Of a DNA stretch of 64,000 nucleotides, positions 43,599 to 52,523 are shown in pieces. Position numbers and translations under genes: made by a program. The notes beneath the pieces were generated by a model. It made no database searches, was not told the origin of the DNA, and saw only the letters and a list, made by a program, of their open reading frames with translations. The DNA is from Nesterenkonia halotolerans (GTDB lineage Bacteria; Actinomycetota; Actinomycetes; Actinomycetales; Micrococcaceae): contig NZ_JADBEE010000002.1 of assembly GCF_014874065.1 (NCBI RefSeq), positions 496,001 to 560,000 of the forward strand, in the 5' to 3' direction. Within the stretch, counting starts at the first letter, position 1. Every line of letters begins with the position of its first letter.

Positions 43599-45578
43599 AT
43601 GCTGAAACCACTAGTCTTCGCCGCTGAGCTTGGCCGACGCACCGTCGGTGCCGCCACCGCCGTCCCCGGAGTCGACCTCGCGCTGGCCCGAGCGGTCCTC
43701 GCCACCGGCAACTTCGGCCCCTCCCAGCTGGAAGTGGCGATGACGGGGGAGCGCTCTGCGGTGGGCAGCTTCCAGGACAAGGCCGCCACCGTGCTGCTGG
43801 AGGCCAACCCGCGCGGCGCCTCGGCGCTGCTGGCCCGGCTGGATATCGACACCGCCCAGGACGCCGAGAAGCTCGAGCGGCTCGCCGGGCAGTACTTCAA
43901 GCTGAAAAAGTACGACGCCGCGCTGGCCATGCGCCGGCGCGCGGTGCACCTGGAGCCGCAGAGCGCGCTGCGCTGGGTGGCGCTTGCCCGCTCCCTGCTG
44001 CGCGCCACCGGCGGGCACATCGTCCATGACCCGGTGGCCGGACTGGTCGAAGGACCCCTGCCACGCACCGAGGAGGCCCGGGAGGCGCTGGCACGTGCCG
44101 AGCAGCTGGACCCGGAGAACCCCTTCGTCCTGCATGAGCGCGGCGAGCTGGAGTTCGAGCACGGCGACGCCGCCGTCGGCCTGGACCTCATGGAGCGCGC
44201 GCTGGAGCGGCAGAACCGCGCCACCTGGTGGACGGACCTGGGCTCGGCCTACCGCAAGCCGCACATCGCCGACTACGACCGCTCGCTGGACGCCTATGAG
44301 AAGGCGCTGAAGCTCAAGCCCACCAGCCCCACCGCCTTCCGCGGAGTCATCATCATGGGCTGCCGCGCCGACCAGGACTGGCCGCGGCTCTGGCGCAGCG
44401 CCGAACTCTTCGAATCCGCCCGCGGCCGCAGCACCGCCGCGAAGCTGGACCTGGCACGCACCCTGCGCAAACTCTTCACCGCGGCCCCTTCCGAGCAGCA
44501 GATCGACGAGGCGCTCGCCGCGCTGGACGCCGCCCACGCCGTCGGTCTGCGGCTCTCCTGGCCGACCACCTCACTGATCGTCTACCGGCTCCAGTTCCTG
44601 CAGCGGATGCGCAGCTCCTTCGCGCTGCGCCGCGAGCTCGCCCAGCGCAGCGTGACCTGGTTGGGCACCAGCTCTGCCGGACACAGCCGGCACCGGCAGA
44701 AGCTGCTCTCCGCACTGATCTACCTCGGCCGCGAGGACGAGGCGCTGAAGCTCATCGACCCCATGCCCTGGACGCCCTACCAGCAGGTGGACCGCCAGCG
44801 GCTGGAAAAGATGGCCGCCGACACCCACCTGATCCGCGGCAACCTCACGCCCTACCAGGAGTACTCCGCGCAGCGCCGCGCCGAGCTGCCCCTGCCGGGG
44901 GAGCCCCAGATGGAGACGCTCATCCGGGACAAGCGGATCGCCGTCGTCGGCCCTGCCGATACCGGTGACCGGCTCGGCGAGATGATCGACGGCTACGACA
45001 TCATCATCCGGCCCCGGCTGATGACCGAGTTCGATGAGGAACAGCGCGCCCGGCTCGGCAGCCGCACAGACATCGCCTACTTCTCCGGACGCGACATCGA
45101 CGACTTCCGCGAGGAGGCCTCCGCCGCCGTGGAGGCGGGACGGCTGCAGATGGTGATCGGTCGCGGGCTGAGCATGGCCTCGGCCGGGGAGGACCTGCCG
45201 GACTGGCTGCGCTTCTACAGCCACGACTACTCGCTGGGCTTCCACGGCCCGCCGATGGGGATCGGGCGGATCCTCTACGACGTGCTGCAGTTCCACCCGG
45301 CGCAGGTCAGCTTGTTCAACATCGACTTCTTCAGCGGGCAGAAGGCCTTCGGCAAGGGCTACCGTCCGGCGAAGGACCAGCAGATGGGGCCGTACTCGAT
45401 CGTCAACGAGGTGGTGCTCGCCCATGATCTCGCCTTCGAGCACCGGCTCACCAAGGCCATGGCGGCCAGCGGTGTGCTCGACGCCCAGGGCGTGGCCGGC
45501 GAGGTGCTCGGACTGACCGAGGAGCAGTACATCCAGCGCCTGGAGACCTCCTCGGCGCTGACCACCCGGACCGCGTGA
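43599..45578 (+). CDS. TPR protein with C-terminal sialyltransferase (GT29)-like domain, copy 1
   Basis: A 659-residue protein. Residues about 60-420 are TPR-like helical hairpins (QYFKLKKYDAALAMRRRAVH, SLDAYEKALKLKPTSPTAFR). Residues about 445-620 carry a segment that resembles sialylmotif L of GT29 enzymes: KRIAVVGPADTGDRLGEMID, then GYDIIIRPRLM and LGSRTDIAYFSGRD. A motif-S-like stretch follows (GPPMGIGRILYDVLQFHPAQ, then VSLFNIDFFSG). GT29 enzymes transfer sialic acids from CMP, and two CMP-acid synthetases lie nearby, so I infer a ulosonate transferase. The similarity is by eye and could reflect the broader DUF115-like group. The next gene, 4 bp downstream, has the same layout. Confidence 0.75.
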   Translation: MLKPLVFAAELGRRTVGAATAVPGVDLALARAVLATGNFGPSQLEVAMTGERSAVGSFQDKAATVLLEANPRGASALLARLDIDTAQDAEKLERLAGQYFKLKKYDAALAMRRRAVHLEPQSALRWVALARSLLRATGGHIVHDPVAGLVEGPLPRTEEAREALARAEQLDPENPFVLHERGELEFEHGDAAVGLDLMERALERQNRATWWTDLGSAYRKPHIADYDRSLDAYEKALKLKPTSPTAFRGVIIMGCRADQDWPRLWRSAELFESARGRSTAAKLDLARTLRKLFTAAPSEQQIDEALAALDAAHAVGLRLSWPTTSLIVYRLQFLQRMRSSFALRRELAQRSVTWLGTSSAGHSRHRQKLLSALIYLGREDEALKLIDPMPWTPYQQVDRQRLEKMAADTHLIRGNLTPYQEYSAQRRAELPLPGEPQMETLIRDKRIAVVGPADTGDRLGEMIDGYDIIIRPRLMTEFDEEQRARLGSRTDIAYFSGRDIDDFREEASAAVEAGRLQMVIGRGLSMASAGEDLPDWLRFYSHDYSLGFHGPPMGIGRILYDVLQFHPAQVSLFNIDFFSGQKAFGKGYRPAKDQQMGPYSIVNEVVLAHDLAFEHRLTKAMAASGVLDAQGVAGEVLGLTEEQYIQRLETSSALTTRTA

Positions 45579-45582
45579 CCGC

Positions 45583-47340
45583 ATGGCGCTGAGTCTGCAT
45601 GGGCTGCGGGTGAAGATCGCCGCCGCCGCCGTGATCAAGTACGGGGCCCGCCGGGTCTCTGAGCTGCCAGGGGGCCAGCGTGCCGTGCTGGGTGCCGCCG
45701 GGCGGATCCGGCCGGGTACGCAGGACGAGGAGTCCGGGTCCTACCGCGGACTGCTGGCCCAGATGCTGGGCGAGTCCGTGAACGCCGACGACGACGGCGC
45801 CGACCACGGCCTGGTCTACGACCCGATCGCGGGACTGATCTCGGGTCCGGTCAGCTCGGCGGAGTCGCTGGCGTCCGCGGAACATCGGCACGCTGCGGAC
45901 CCGTCCGACCCTGCGGCGCAGTGGAAGCTGGGCCGCGCGCTGTTCGCCGCGGGGGAGACCACGCGCGGACTCGAGCTCATGGACGCCGCCGTGACCGCCG
46001 AGCCCACTGCGGCCAAGCTGGTCGCCCTTGCGGCGGCGTACCGGAAGCCCTATGTGGCTCAGTTCGAGACGGCCCTGGGGCTGTACCAGCAGGCGCTGGA
46101 ACTTAACCCGGCGGATCTGCGTGCCGTGGAGGGCATCATCAACGCCGGAGCGCGCTCCACCTTCGACTGGCCGCTGATCTGGGCCGGAGCGGCGCAGCTC
46201 AAGCCCGGACGTGGTCCGCTCGCGGATGCTGCGTTCTGGGCGCGAGTGGAGCCGCTGTTTGACCAGGAGCCTTCTGCGGAGAGCATCGCCGAGGCCGAGT
46301 CGGCGCTGGAGGCTGTCGCGGGGACGGCGCACCGGCTGCACCAGCTGGTGCTGGAGGTGCTGATCGTCCGGCTGCAGTTCCTACGCCGCTTCCGGGTGGC
46401 CGCGTCGTTGCGGGATGCCATGGCAAGGAACCGGATCAAGGAGCTCGGCGGCATTCCGCTGGAGTCCCCGCTGTGGTTCAAGCACCTCCTGGGCGGCTAC
46501 GCCCAGCTGGGGCAGCTGGAGAAGGCCACCCGGGCCGCAGCCCGGCCTCCAGTAGACGCCGCCACAGACCTGCGCCGACTCCAGCTCGCGAAGCTGCGCG
46601 CCGACGTCGCAGTCTTCTCCGGCGATGCGGGTCCCTTGCAGGTCCAGGCAGCCGACCGCCGTGCCGAGCTCCCGCTGCCCGGGGATGACGCCATGCTGGA
46701 CTTGGTGCAGGGCAAGCGGGTCGCCGTCGTCGGGCCCGCCGCCACCGAGGAGCAGCTCGGTGAGCCCATCGAGTCCTATGACGTCGTGGTGCGGACCCGG
46801 GCGCGCGGTGACGTCTCCGCGGAGGAGGCCCGGCGCAGCGGCACCCGCACCGACATCGCCTACTACAACGGCCGCGACCTGGGGTCCATGTGGGCGGATG
46901 CGGCAGAGGCGGTGGCAGCAGGGTCACTGAAGCTCGCCGTGGCCCGGCCGTTCTACGCGGCCCTGGTGGAGGAGCAGCCCGACTGGCTGCGCTTCACCCG
47001 CAGCGAGTTCGGGCTCTACTTCCGCGGGACCTCGCTGGGGATCCAGCGCATGGTCTATGACCTGCTCCAGTTCGCGCCTGCTGAGATCGCACTCTTCGGT
47101 GCCGACTTCTACGCCGGAGAGCGCAGCTACCCGCCGGGGTACCGCACGCACAGCGGCTTCGGTCCGCATTCCCCGCTCAATGACATCGTCATGGTCCATG
47201 ACCTGGTGTTCGAGCGCCGGCTGATGCAGGCGTTCTGCGCCACCGGGATCGTGGTGCCGCAAGGCGTCGCCGCGGAGGTGCTGGACCTGCCGGAGGCCGA
47301 GTACCTCGACCGGCTCGAACGCAGCTCCGGGCTGCACTGA
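45583..47340 (+). CDS. TPR protein with C-terminal sialyltransferase (GT29)-like domain, copy 2
   Basis: A 585-residue paralogue of the preceding protein, beginning 4 bp after its stop. TPR-like helices cover residues about 85-350 (ALGLYQQALELNPADLRAVE). The C-terminal domain has KRVAVVGPAATEEQLGEPIE, SYDVVVRTRARGD, RSGTRTDIAYYNGRDLGSMW and the motif-S-like GTSLGIQRMVYDLLQFAPAE then IALFGADFYAGERSYPPGYR. The shared order suggests tandem duplication followed by divergence, perhaps for different linkages or acceptors. No signal peptide or membrane segment is visible. Confidence 0.75.
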   Translation: MALSLHGLRVKIAAAAVIKYGARRVSELPGGQRAVLGAAGRIRPGTQDEESGSYRGLLAQMLGESVNADDDGADHGLVYDPIAGLISGPVSSAESLASAEHRHAADPSDPAAQWKLGRALFAAGETTRGLELMDAAVTAEPTAAKLVALAAAYRKPYVAQFETALGLYQQALELNPADLRAVEGIINAGARSTFDWPLIWAGAAQLKPGRGPLADAAFWARVEPLFDQEPSAESIAEAESALEAVAGTAHRLHQLVLEVLIVRLQFLRRFRVAASLRDAMARNRIKELGGIPLESPLWFKHLLGGYAQLGQLEKATRAAARPPVDAATDLRRLQLAKLRADVAVFSGDAGPLQVQAADRRAELPLPGDDAMLDLVQGKRVAVVGPAATEEQLGEPIESYDVVVRTRARGDVSAEEARRSGTRTDIAYYNGRDLGSMWADAAEAVAAGSLKLAVARPFYAALVEEQPDWLRFTRSEFGLYFRGTSLGIQRMVYDLLQFAPAEIALFGADFYAGERSYPPGYRTHSGFGPHSPLNDIVMVHDLVFERRLMQAFCATGIVVPQGVAAEVLDLPEAEYLDRLERSSGLH

Positions 47341-47428
47341 TGTGCCGCGTGAGCCTCGCGCCGCTGCTGGCTTTACCTGCGCGCCCCCACGATCTTCCCC
47401 AGTCCCTCAGTGAAAGTGACATGACACC

Positions 47429-48172
47429 GTGATTCGAATCCTGCTGGTCCGCCATGGCGAGACGGAGTGGAACAAGACCCACCGACTCCAGGGGCAGTCC
47501 TCGATCGACCTCGCCGAGACCGGCCGCGCCCAGGCTCAGGCTGCGGGGCGCTACGTGCGCTCGCAGAACCCGGCCCAGGGCTACGTCTCCACGCTGGAGC
47601 GCACGGCGCAGACCTACGCCGAGTTCGGCCTGGACCACGCTCCCGAGGTCGTGGGAGACCTCGCGGAGCAGCATCTGGGGGAGTGGGAAGGCATGAAGAC
47701 CGCTCAGGCCAAGGAGGCGTACCCGGAGCTGTACAAGGCGTGGAAGTCAGGGGAGGGAACGCCGCCCGGCGGGGAGGCTCCCGAGGCGCTGGTGGAACGG
47801 ATGAGCGCCGCCTTCTTCCGCGTGGTGCGCGCCGCCGCAGACGTCCCGGCCACGCAGTCCGCGGATGAGAAGTACCCGCTGCGCACCGCCGTCGTCGTCT
47901 CACATGGCACTTCCATCAAGGCGCTGCTGGAAGCGCTGGGGCTGATCGACCGGACCCGGGTGATCTCGGTGACGGCGGGTGCGGTCAGCGTGATCGACGT
48001 GCCGCTGCATGGCGGGCCGCTGAGCAGCTCGTTGCCCAACGGCGGGCTGGAGGAGTCAGAGCCACGGGAGGAAGAGGCGCAGCGGATCCGTGCGCTGACC
48101 GACAAACAGATCAGGGCCTACGCGAAGCTGCGGATGTTCAACCTCTCCCCAGAGGTGCTGGCACTCGTCTAA
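47429..48172 (+). CDS. Histidine phosphatase family protein
   Basis: A 247-residue phosphoglycerate-mutase-like phosphatase. The catalytic LLVRHGETEWNKTHRLQGQS (His at about residue 9) is followed by the conserved Arg in STLERTAQTYAEF, the LAEQHLGEWEGM Glu, and the second His in VVVSHGTSIKALLEALGLI. The extended length and C-terminal charged tail differ from true glycolytic mutases, so a phosphatase role is more likely. It lies between the GT29-like pair and the TagD genes; whether it serves the polymer or general metabolism is open. Confidence 0.87.
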   Translation: MIRILLVRHGETEWNKTHRLQGQSSIDLAETGRAQAQAAGRYVRSQNPAQGYVSTLERTAQTYAEFGLDHAPEVVGDLAEQHLGEWEGMKTAQAKEAYPELYKAWKSGEGTPPGGEAPEALVERMSAAFFRVVRAAADVPATQSADEKYPLRTAVVVSHGTSIKALLEALGLIDRTRVISVTAGAVSVIDVPLHGGPLSSSLPNGGLEESEPREEEAQRIRALTDKQIRAYAKLRMFNLSPEVLALV

Positions 48173-48200
48173 CCCCAGCGGGGCTTCCGGTGGCGGCGAT

Positions 48201-48722
48201 TTAACCCCGCCGTGGAGGCGGAGGGAAGTGAGGCTGATCGTCACGGATGGGCGCGAACCGGGCGGTCTCTTGACGCTTATGGCCCTGTTCCTCCGCTTCC
48301 GCCTCGGCCTTGTACTGGATCGCTTCGAAGAGCAGGTCCCGACGGATCTGGCTGGTGGAGGTGCCCTCGGTGCGGGGGAGGTAGACCAGTTCGCAGTGGT
48401 CGCGCAGGTGCTCGAACCGCGGGGAGCCTTCCCAGTCGCTGCCCATCACGACCATGTCGATGTCGAGGTCGTGGACGTCGTTGACCTTCTGCGACCAGCT
48501 GGTCTCCGGGACCACCATGTCCACGAACCGGATGGACTCGAGCATCATCTTGCGGACTTCGTAGGAGTGGTAGCTGGGCTTCTTACCGGGCTTGAGCTCG
48601 TTGAACTCATCGGTGCTCAGCGCCACGATCAGGTAGTCCCCGAGGTCCTTGGCGCGCTGGAGCAGGCGGATATGGCCCCAGTGCAGGAGATCATAGGTGC
48701 CATAGGTCAGAACGCGGCGCAT
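48201..48722 (-). CDS. TagD-like glycerol-3-phosphate cytidylyltransferase (copy 1)
   Basis: A 173-residue nucleotidyltransferase with the HxGH-type motif YGTYDLLHWGHIRLLQRAKD (about residues 7-26), VALSTDEFNELKPGKKPSYH and the C-terminal YLPRTEGTSTSQIRRDL, a close match to TagD/GCT enzymes that make CDP-glycerol from CTP and glycerol-3-phosphate. A charged C-terminal tail of about 35 residues is extra compared with the usual about 130. It lies 37 bp downstream of a second TagD-like gene on the same strand and would supply CDP-glycerol to the TagF-like enzyme at 54743. Confidence 0.9.
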   Translation of the reverse strand: MRRVLTYGTYDLLHWGHIRLLQRAKDLGDYLIVALSTDEFNELKPGKKPSYHSYEVRKMMLESIRFVDMVVPETSWSQKVNDVHDLDIDMVVMGSDWEGSPRFEHLRDHCELVYLPRTEGTSTSQIRRDLLFEAIQYKAEAEAEEQGHKRQETARFAPIRDDQPHFPPPPRRG

Positions 48723-48759
48723 TGTGCTCAGCGGACCTTCGCGGCTGGTCGGTGCACGA

Positions 48760-49218
48760 TCAGAGCGAGACCATGCGGGAGTCGTCGACGACCGTGACCT
48801 CGGCAGGGCGGTCCACGGCGTCGACCAGGAGGTCGCGGCGGATCTGGGAGGTGGAGAAGCCTGGGGTGCGCGGCAGGAACACGACGTCGCAGAACCGGCG
48901 CAGGTGTTCGAAGCGTTCGGAGCCCTGCCAGTTGTCCCCCATCACCACGGTGTCGACGCGGAAGCGGCGGATGTCTTCGACCTTCTGCTCCCAGCTCTCC
49001 TCGGGGATGACCAGGTCCACGTAGCGGACGGCCTCGAGCATGGTCTTGCGGACTTCGAACTGGTGGTAGCTGGAGCGTCGGGCGCCTTTGGCGGTGTTGA
49101 ACTCGTCGGTGCTGGCGCCGACGATCAGGTAGTCGCCCTGCGCTCGTGCGCGACGGAGCAGGTTGATGTGACCCCAATGGAGGAGGTCAAAGGTGCCGTA
49201 CGTGAGAATGCGCTTCAT
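48760..49218 (-). CDS. TagD-like glycerol-3-phosphate cytidylyltransferase (copy 2)
   Basis: A 152-residue paralogue of the neighbouring TagD-like protein. It has YGTFDLLHWGHINLLRRARA, GASTDEFNTAKGARRSSYHQ, VVMGDNWQGSERFEHL and FLPRTPGFSTSQIRRDL. Two copies in one operon may mean two different CDP-alditols (for example CDP-glycerol and another CDP-polyol) or simple duplication. A promoter with -35 TTGTTA and -10 TATAAC lies about 60 bp upstream. Confidence 0.9.
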   Translation of the reverse strand: MKRILTYGTFDLLHWGHINLLRRARAQGDYLIVGASTDEFNTAKGARRSSYHQFEVRKTMLEAVRYVDLVIPEESWEQKVEDIRRFRVDTVVMGDNWQGSERFEHLRRFCDVVFLPRTPGFSTSQIRRDLLVDAVDRPAEVTVVDDSRMVSL

Positions 49219-49276
49219 GATCGCGTCATTTCTCCTAACCTGTCAGCGCGCCGCCGGACGAATGTGGCCCGGGGCT

Positions 49277-49304
49277 GTTATACCCATCCTGCGCATAGTA
49301 ACAA
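49277..49304 (-). promoter_or_regulatory. Sigma-70-type promoter for the tagD pair
   Basis: On the minus strand TTGTTA (49299-49304) and TATAAC (49277-49282) are separated by 16 bp, in an AT-rich pocket upstream of the tagD-like gene. This is one of the few places in the window with both a -35 and a -10 box. Confidence 0.5.
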
Positions 49305-49407
49305 GCTCAGGGAAACACCAGGTTTCAAGAAGCACTTGAGGATCTTCGCATGCGGGTCAGCGTGCTGGGACGGTCCTCCGCCTTGGCTTGCGGGCCGAAC
49401 CTCGACG

Positions 49408-49413
49408 TATGCT
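49408..49413 (+). promoter_or_regulatory. -10 box of a leaderless promoter (LRV membrane protein)
   Basis: TATGCT ends 7 nt before the GTG at 49421, and no Shine-Dalgarno sequence is present. Confidence 0.5.
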
Positions 49414-49420
49414 GGGGACG

Positions 49421-51043
49421 GTGAGCACCAACACCCCTGACCCAGATGATCTCGCAGCACTCGCCTCAGACCCTCGCACCGACTGGGAGATGCTGCACTG
49501 GATCGCCGAACACCATGCCCAGCTTCGCCCCGCCGTCGCGGCGAATCCGGGCGCTTATGCCGAGCTCGTCGAGGCCCTCGGCCAGCTCGGAGACCCCGCG
49601 ATCGACGCCGCAATCGCCCAGCGCCCCGACGTGGCTTCCGACTCGTTCGTCGCCTCGCCTGCTGAGACTGATCCGCTGCACCAGATGTGGGATCCGCACA
49701 CCGATGACATCCCCGTGCACCAGGAAGAGACCGCGAACCTGCCGGCACAGCCGACGCAGGAGCCGCAGGGTGAGCAGCATGAGGAACCGGAGTTCGAGGA
49801 GCACGACTCTCACCAGGAGCCTGAGTCTCACCAGGAACCCGAGATCCTCGGTGTGCCTGCCGCCGCGTTTTCGGCCGCACCAACTTCCGCGCCCACGCCC
49901 GAACCGACGCATGAGCAGCAGTCCTACGACTATCCGGTGAACCCCGCGCCCGCCGATCACCCCACGCCGCCTCCCCTGGGAAAGTCCACGGAGGCGCAAG
50001 GCTTCGAACCCCTGGGCCGACGTCCCGAACCTACCCCGGCACCAGCACCTGCCCCGGCCTACGTTGCTGCACCAGCAGCCGCGGCTCCCACATATCCCGC
50101 CGCGCAGCCCGCCAGCCCCGTGGCCGGGTCGCCGTCCTATCCCGGCCCGCAATACGCTGCTGCGCCTCCGCGAGAGCCCCGCCCCAAGCGAAAGGGAGCC
50201 GGAGCCAAGGTGCTTGCCGGGGTCGCGCTGGCGCTGGTCGCCATCCTCGGCATCGGCGCACTGCTGTTCACCACCCTCGGCGGCGAAGACGAGCCCGTCG
50301 CCGAGCCCGCGCCCATCGCCTCCGAAGAGGCCCCGGAAGAGGAGCCGTCCGAAGAAGCGTCTGCCGAGGAGGAGCCTTCTGAGGAACCCGCAGAGGGGCC
50401 CTCCGAAGAGGCGCTCGCTGAGGCGCGGACCTCGGTGTCCACGCTCGCCGCCGACACCAGCTGCGAGTCGGAATCGGCCGATGCCTCCCGCGTGACCGAT
50501 TTCCTCGCACTGGGCGCCGAGGGTGACGCGCTCACCGGCGAGGACGCCACGATGATGGAGGAGACCTTCGCGGACCTGCAGTCCGAATGCTCCACCGTCT
50601 ACGCCGCCACCGTGTTCCAAGATGCGCGCAACGGCGCCGATTCCTCGGCATCCACCGAGACCATGGACTCCGTGGGCACGGACTGGGTCAACCGCTCGGT
50701 CTCCATCTCCGGCGCGGCGACCATGTCTTCCTTCGTCACCCCCGATGGGAACATCGCCTGCGAGTTCGGCGACGGCCTGCGCTGCACCGCCTATGAGCAC
50801 GAGTACTCAGCTCCCGCGGGCTGCGACGACGGCACCACCTACCTGATGACTGTGGACGCTGCTGCAGACCTCGACTGCGGCAACCCTGTCGATGATGAGG
50901 GCAGCGAAACCCTCGGAGTCGACCAGGCCGCGACCGACGGGTTCATGGCCTGTGTCTCCCTGGATGACCGGGTCTCCTGCTACAACGCCCTGACCGGGAA
51001 CGGCTTCGAGATCTCCGAGCGCGGCCACTACCCGACCACGTGA
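49421..51043 (+). CDS. Membrane protein with N-terminal leucine-rich-repeat-variant domain
   Basis: A 540-residue protein with three parts. Residues about 1-65 (DDLAALASDPRTDWEMLHWI, GDPAIDAAIAQRPD) match the leucine-rich repeat variant domain seen at the N-terminus of many Micrococcaceae proteins. Residues about 70-255 are Pro/Glu/Ala-rich and presumably disordered. One transmembrane helix (about 265-285, VLAGVALALVAILGIGALLF) leads to a Glu/Ser-rich extracellular stalk and a C-terminal domain with paired cysteines (NIACEFGDGLRCTAYEH, FMACVSLDDRVSCYNAL). I take the GTG at 49421 rather than the ATG at 49388 because of the leaderless -10 box. The function is unknown. Confidence 0.8.
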   Translation: MSTNTPDPDDLAALASDPRTDWEMLHWIAEHHAQLRPAVAANPGAYAELVEALGQLGDPAIDAAIAQRPDVASDSFVASPAETDPLHQMWDPHTDDIPVHQEETANLPAQPTQEPQGEQHEEPEFEEHDSHQEPESHQEPEILGVPAAAFSAAPTSAPTPEPTHEQQSYDYPVNPAPADHPTPPPLGKSTEAQGFEPLGRRPEPTPAPAPAPAYVAAPAAAAPTYPAAQPASPVAGSPSYPGPQYAAAPPREPRPKRKGAGAKVLAGVALALVAILGIGALLFTTLGGEDEPVAEPAPIASEEAPEEEPSEEASAEEEPSEEPAEGPSEEALAEARTSVSTLAADTSCESESADASRVTDFLALGAEGDALTGEDATMMEETFADLQSECSTVYAATVFQDARNGADSSASTETMDSVGTDWVNRSVSISGAATMSSFVTPDGNIACEFGDGLRCTAYEHEYSAPAGCDDGTTYLMTVDAAADLDCGNPVDDEGSETLGVDQAATDGFMACVSLDDRVSCYNALTGNGFEISERGHYPTT

Positions 51044-51050
51044 TCCCGGC

Positions 51051-51782
51051 TCAGGGCTCGAAGCTGGTGGCCGGGGCCATCTGGCCCACCGCCGTGGTGA
51101 TCTGCTCGGCGAGCTCGCGCAGCTTGATGTTTCGGTGATTCGACGCGGTCTTGAGGATCTCCACCGCCTCGTCCTGGCTGCACCGATTCTGGGCCATGAT
51201 GATGCCCACGGCGAGGTCGATCGTGGTGCGCGACTCCATGGCCACGCGGCGATCCTCGGCGTCCTCGGCGTACCGGGCGATGCGCAGCGCGATCGCCACC
51301 ATCTGTGACGCCACCTCGGTGTAGCGCTTCGCAATCGCGATCTCTGTCTCGCTGAATGCGTCGATTTCGCGGGCGTAGAAGTTCATCGCCGCCGTCGAGG
51401 TGGTTCCGACGGTCAGCGGCACGGCCAGGATGCTGCGCAGTCCATGGCCGCGGACCTCGGTCATGTAGTCCGGCCAGCGCTGTTCATAGCGCACATCCGG
51501 GACGCTGATCACGCTCTCGGTCTTCTGCGCCTCCAGGCACGGCCCTTCGTCGAACCCGGCCTGATGCTCGTCCATCTGCTGCGCCTCGGCAGAGCTGGTG
51601 GCCACCACCGTGTTGCGCTTGGCTCGCTTGAGAATGATGCCGCAGAGGATCGTCCGATCACCGGAGAGCTGCTGCGCGGCAAGCTCGGCAATGGAGGTCA
51701 GAACGGCGGGGACGTCGTGGTCCTCCAGCAGGACCTGAGTCAGTTCTGCTGCAAGATCGTGCGAGGTGTCAGGGGCGTCCAT
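51051..51782 (-). CDS. GAF and ANTAR domain-containing regulator
   Basis: A 243-residue protein. Residues about 20-165 form a GAF sensor domain (VLTSIAELAAQQLSGDRTIL, LRSILAVPLTVGTTSTAAMN). Residues about 175-240 are an ANTAR RNA-binding domain (MESRTTIDLAVGIIMAQNRC, SQDEAVEILKTASNHRNIKL). Such proteins act as transcription antiterminators, binding hairpin pairs in target leaders. GGAAGGA lies 7 nt before the ATG. Its 3' end meets the stop of the LRV protein. Targets are not evident from the window. Confidence 0.9.
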   Translation of the reverse strand: MDAPDTSHDLAAELTQVLLEDHDVPAVLTSIAELAAQQLSGDRTILCGIILKRAKRNTVVATSSAEAQQMDEHQAGFDEGPCLEAQKTESVISVPDVRYEQRWPDYMTEVRGHGLRSILAVPLTVGTTSTAAMNFYAREIDAFSETEIAIAKRYTEVASQMVAIALRIARYAEDAEDRRVAMESRTTIDLAVGIIMAQNRCSQDEAVEILKTASNHRNIKLRELAEQITTAVGQMAPATSFEP

Positions 51783-51975
51783 GTCAGGGTCCTTCCGCTA
51801 GGGGCCGGCTTCCGGTGAGAGGCGGTCACATGCCGAGGAAGTGCTACATCTCAATCTTGTCACAGGGCCGAAAAAGCGCCCAGACGAGGGGTGGTGCACA
51901 AGCTCGATTCTGTGAGGTACGCTCGGATGACAGCTCCAGCAACGGGCTCTTGTTTCTCAAACACAAGGGATACCC

Positions 51976-52512
51976 ATGGAGCATTTCTCATCTCGCACAG
52001 CCCCCACCGCAGCGTCCACAGGGCGCAGCCGAAGCGCGGGCACGGCGCACGTTCACGAACTGATGTTGCCGATCGAACGCACCATCTCTGTCACCCAGTC
52101 GTTGGATGACGCCGCACGCCTGGTCAGCGGCACCGAGACACCCGCCGTCCTTCTCGATCTCTCGCACCAGCCTGTCGGGCTGATCACGCAGTCCGCCCTG
52201 GCATCGGCCGCTGCCGAGGATCCCGAACGGTGGAAGCGCCGGCGCTGCGCAGGCCTGGCCCAGTCCCCGGTGGACTTCCTGACCCCCGAGAACTCGATCG
52301 AGAGCGTCCTGGGCCGATACCGCGACGGCGAGGCAACGCCGCTTCTCGTCGTCGACGGCGGGCAGGCTGTCGGGATCCTGCACCAGGACGATGTCTTCGC
52401 CTGGTGCCTGGAGCAGCCGGTCTCGATCTTCGACGCGCTGGGGATTGTCAGCAACGGGTCCTCTTCTGCAGAGCTGTCCAGTCCCGATGTCCCTTCTGTG
52501 GACGCGAACTAA
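51976..52512 (+). CDS. CBS domain-containing protein
   Basis: A 178-residue protein with two CBS-like modules: VTQSLDDAARLVSGTETPAV with LSHQPVGLITQSAL (about residues 38-75), and LTPENSIESVLGRYRDGEAT with LLVVDGGQAVGILHQDDVFA (about 95-140). CBS pairs usually bind adenine nucleotides and regulate a partner protein. No partner domain is fused. The AAGGGA sequence precedes the ATG. It is 11 bp upstream of the holin-X-like gene and probably co-transcribed with it. Confidence 0.72.
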   Translation: MEHFSSRTAPTAASTGRSRSAGTAHVHELMLPIERTISVTQSLDDAARLVSGTETPAVLLDLSHQPVGLITQSALASAAAEDPERWKRRRCAGLAQSPVDFLTPENSIESVLGRYRDGEATPLLVVDGGQAVGILHQDDVFAWCLEQPVSIFDALGIVSNGSSSAELSSPDVPSVDAN

Positions 52513-52523
52513 GAGGAGCCCCT

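Noticed and set aside
43599-47340. Reading the TPR pair as plain heptosyl- or GT2-type transferases
   Set aside because: No GT2 or GT9 motif is present; the C-terminal blocks resemble sialylmotifs instead.
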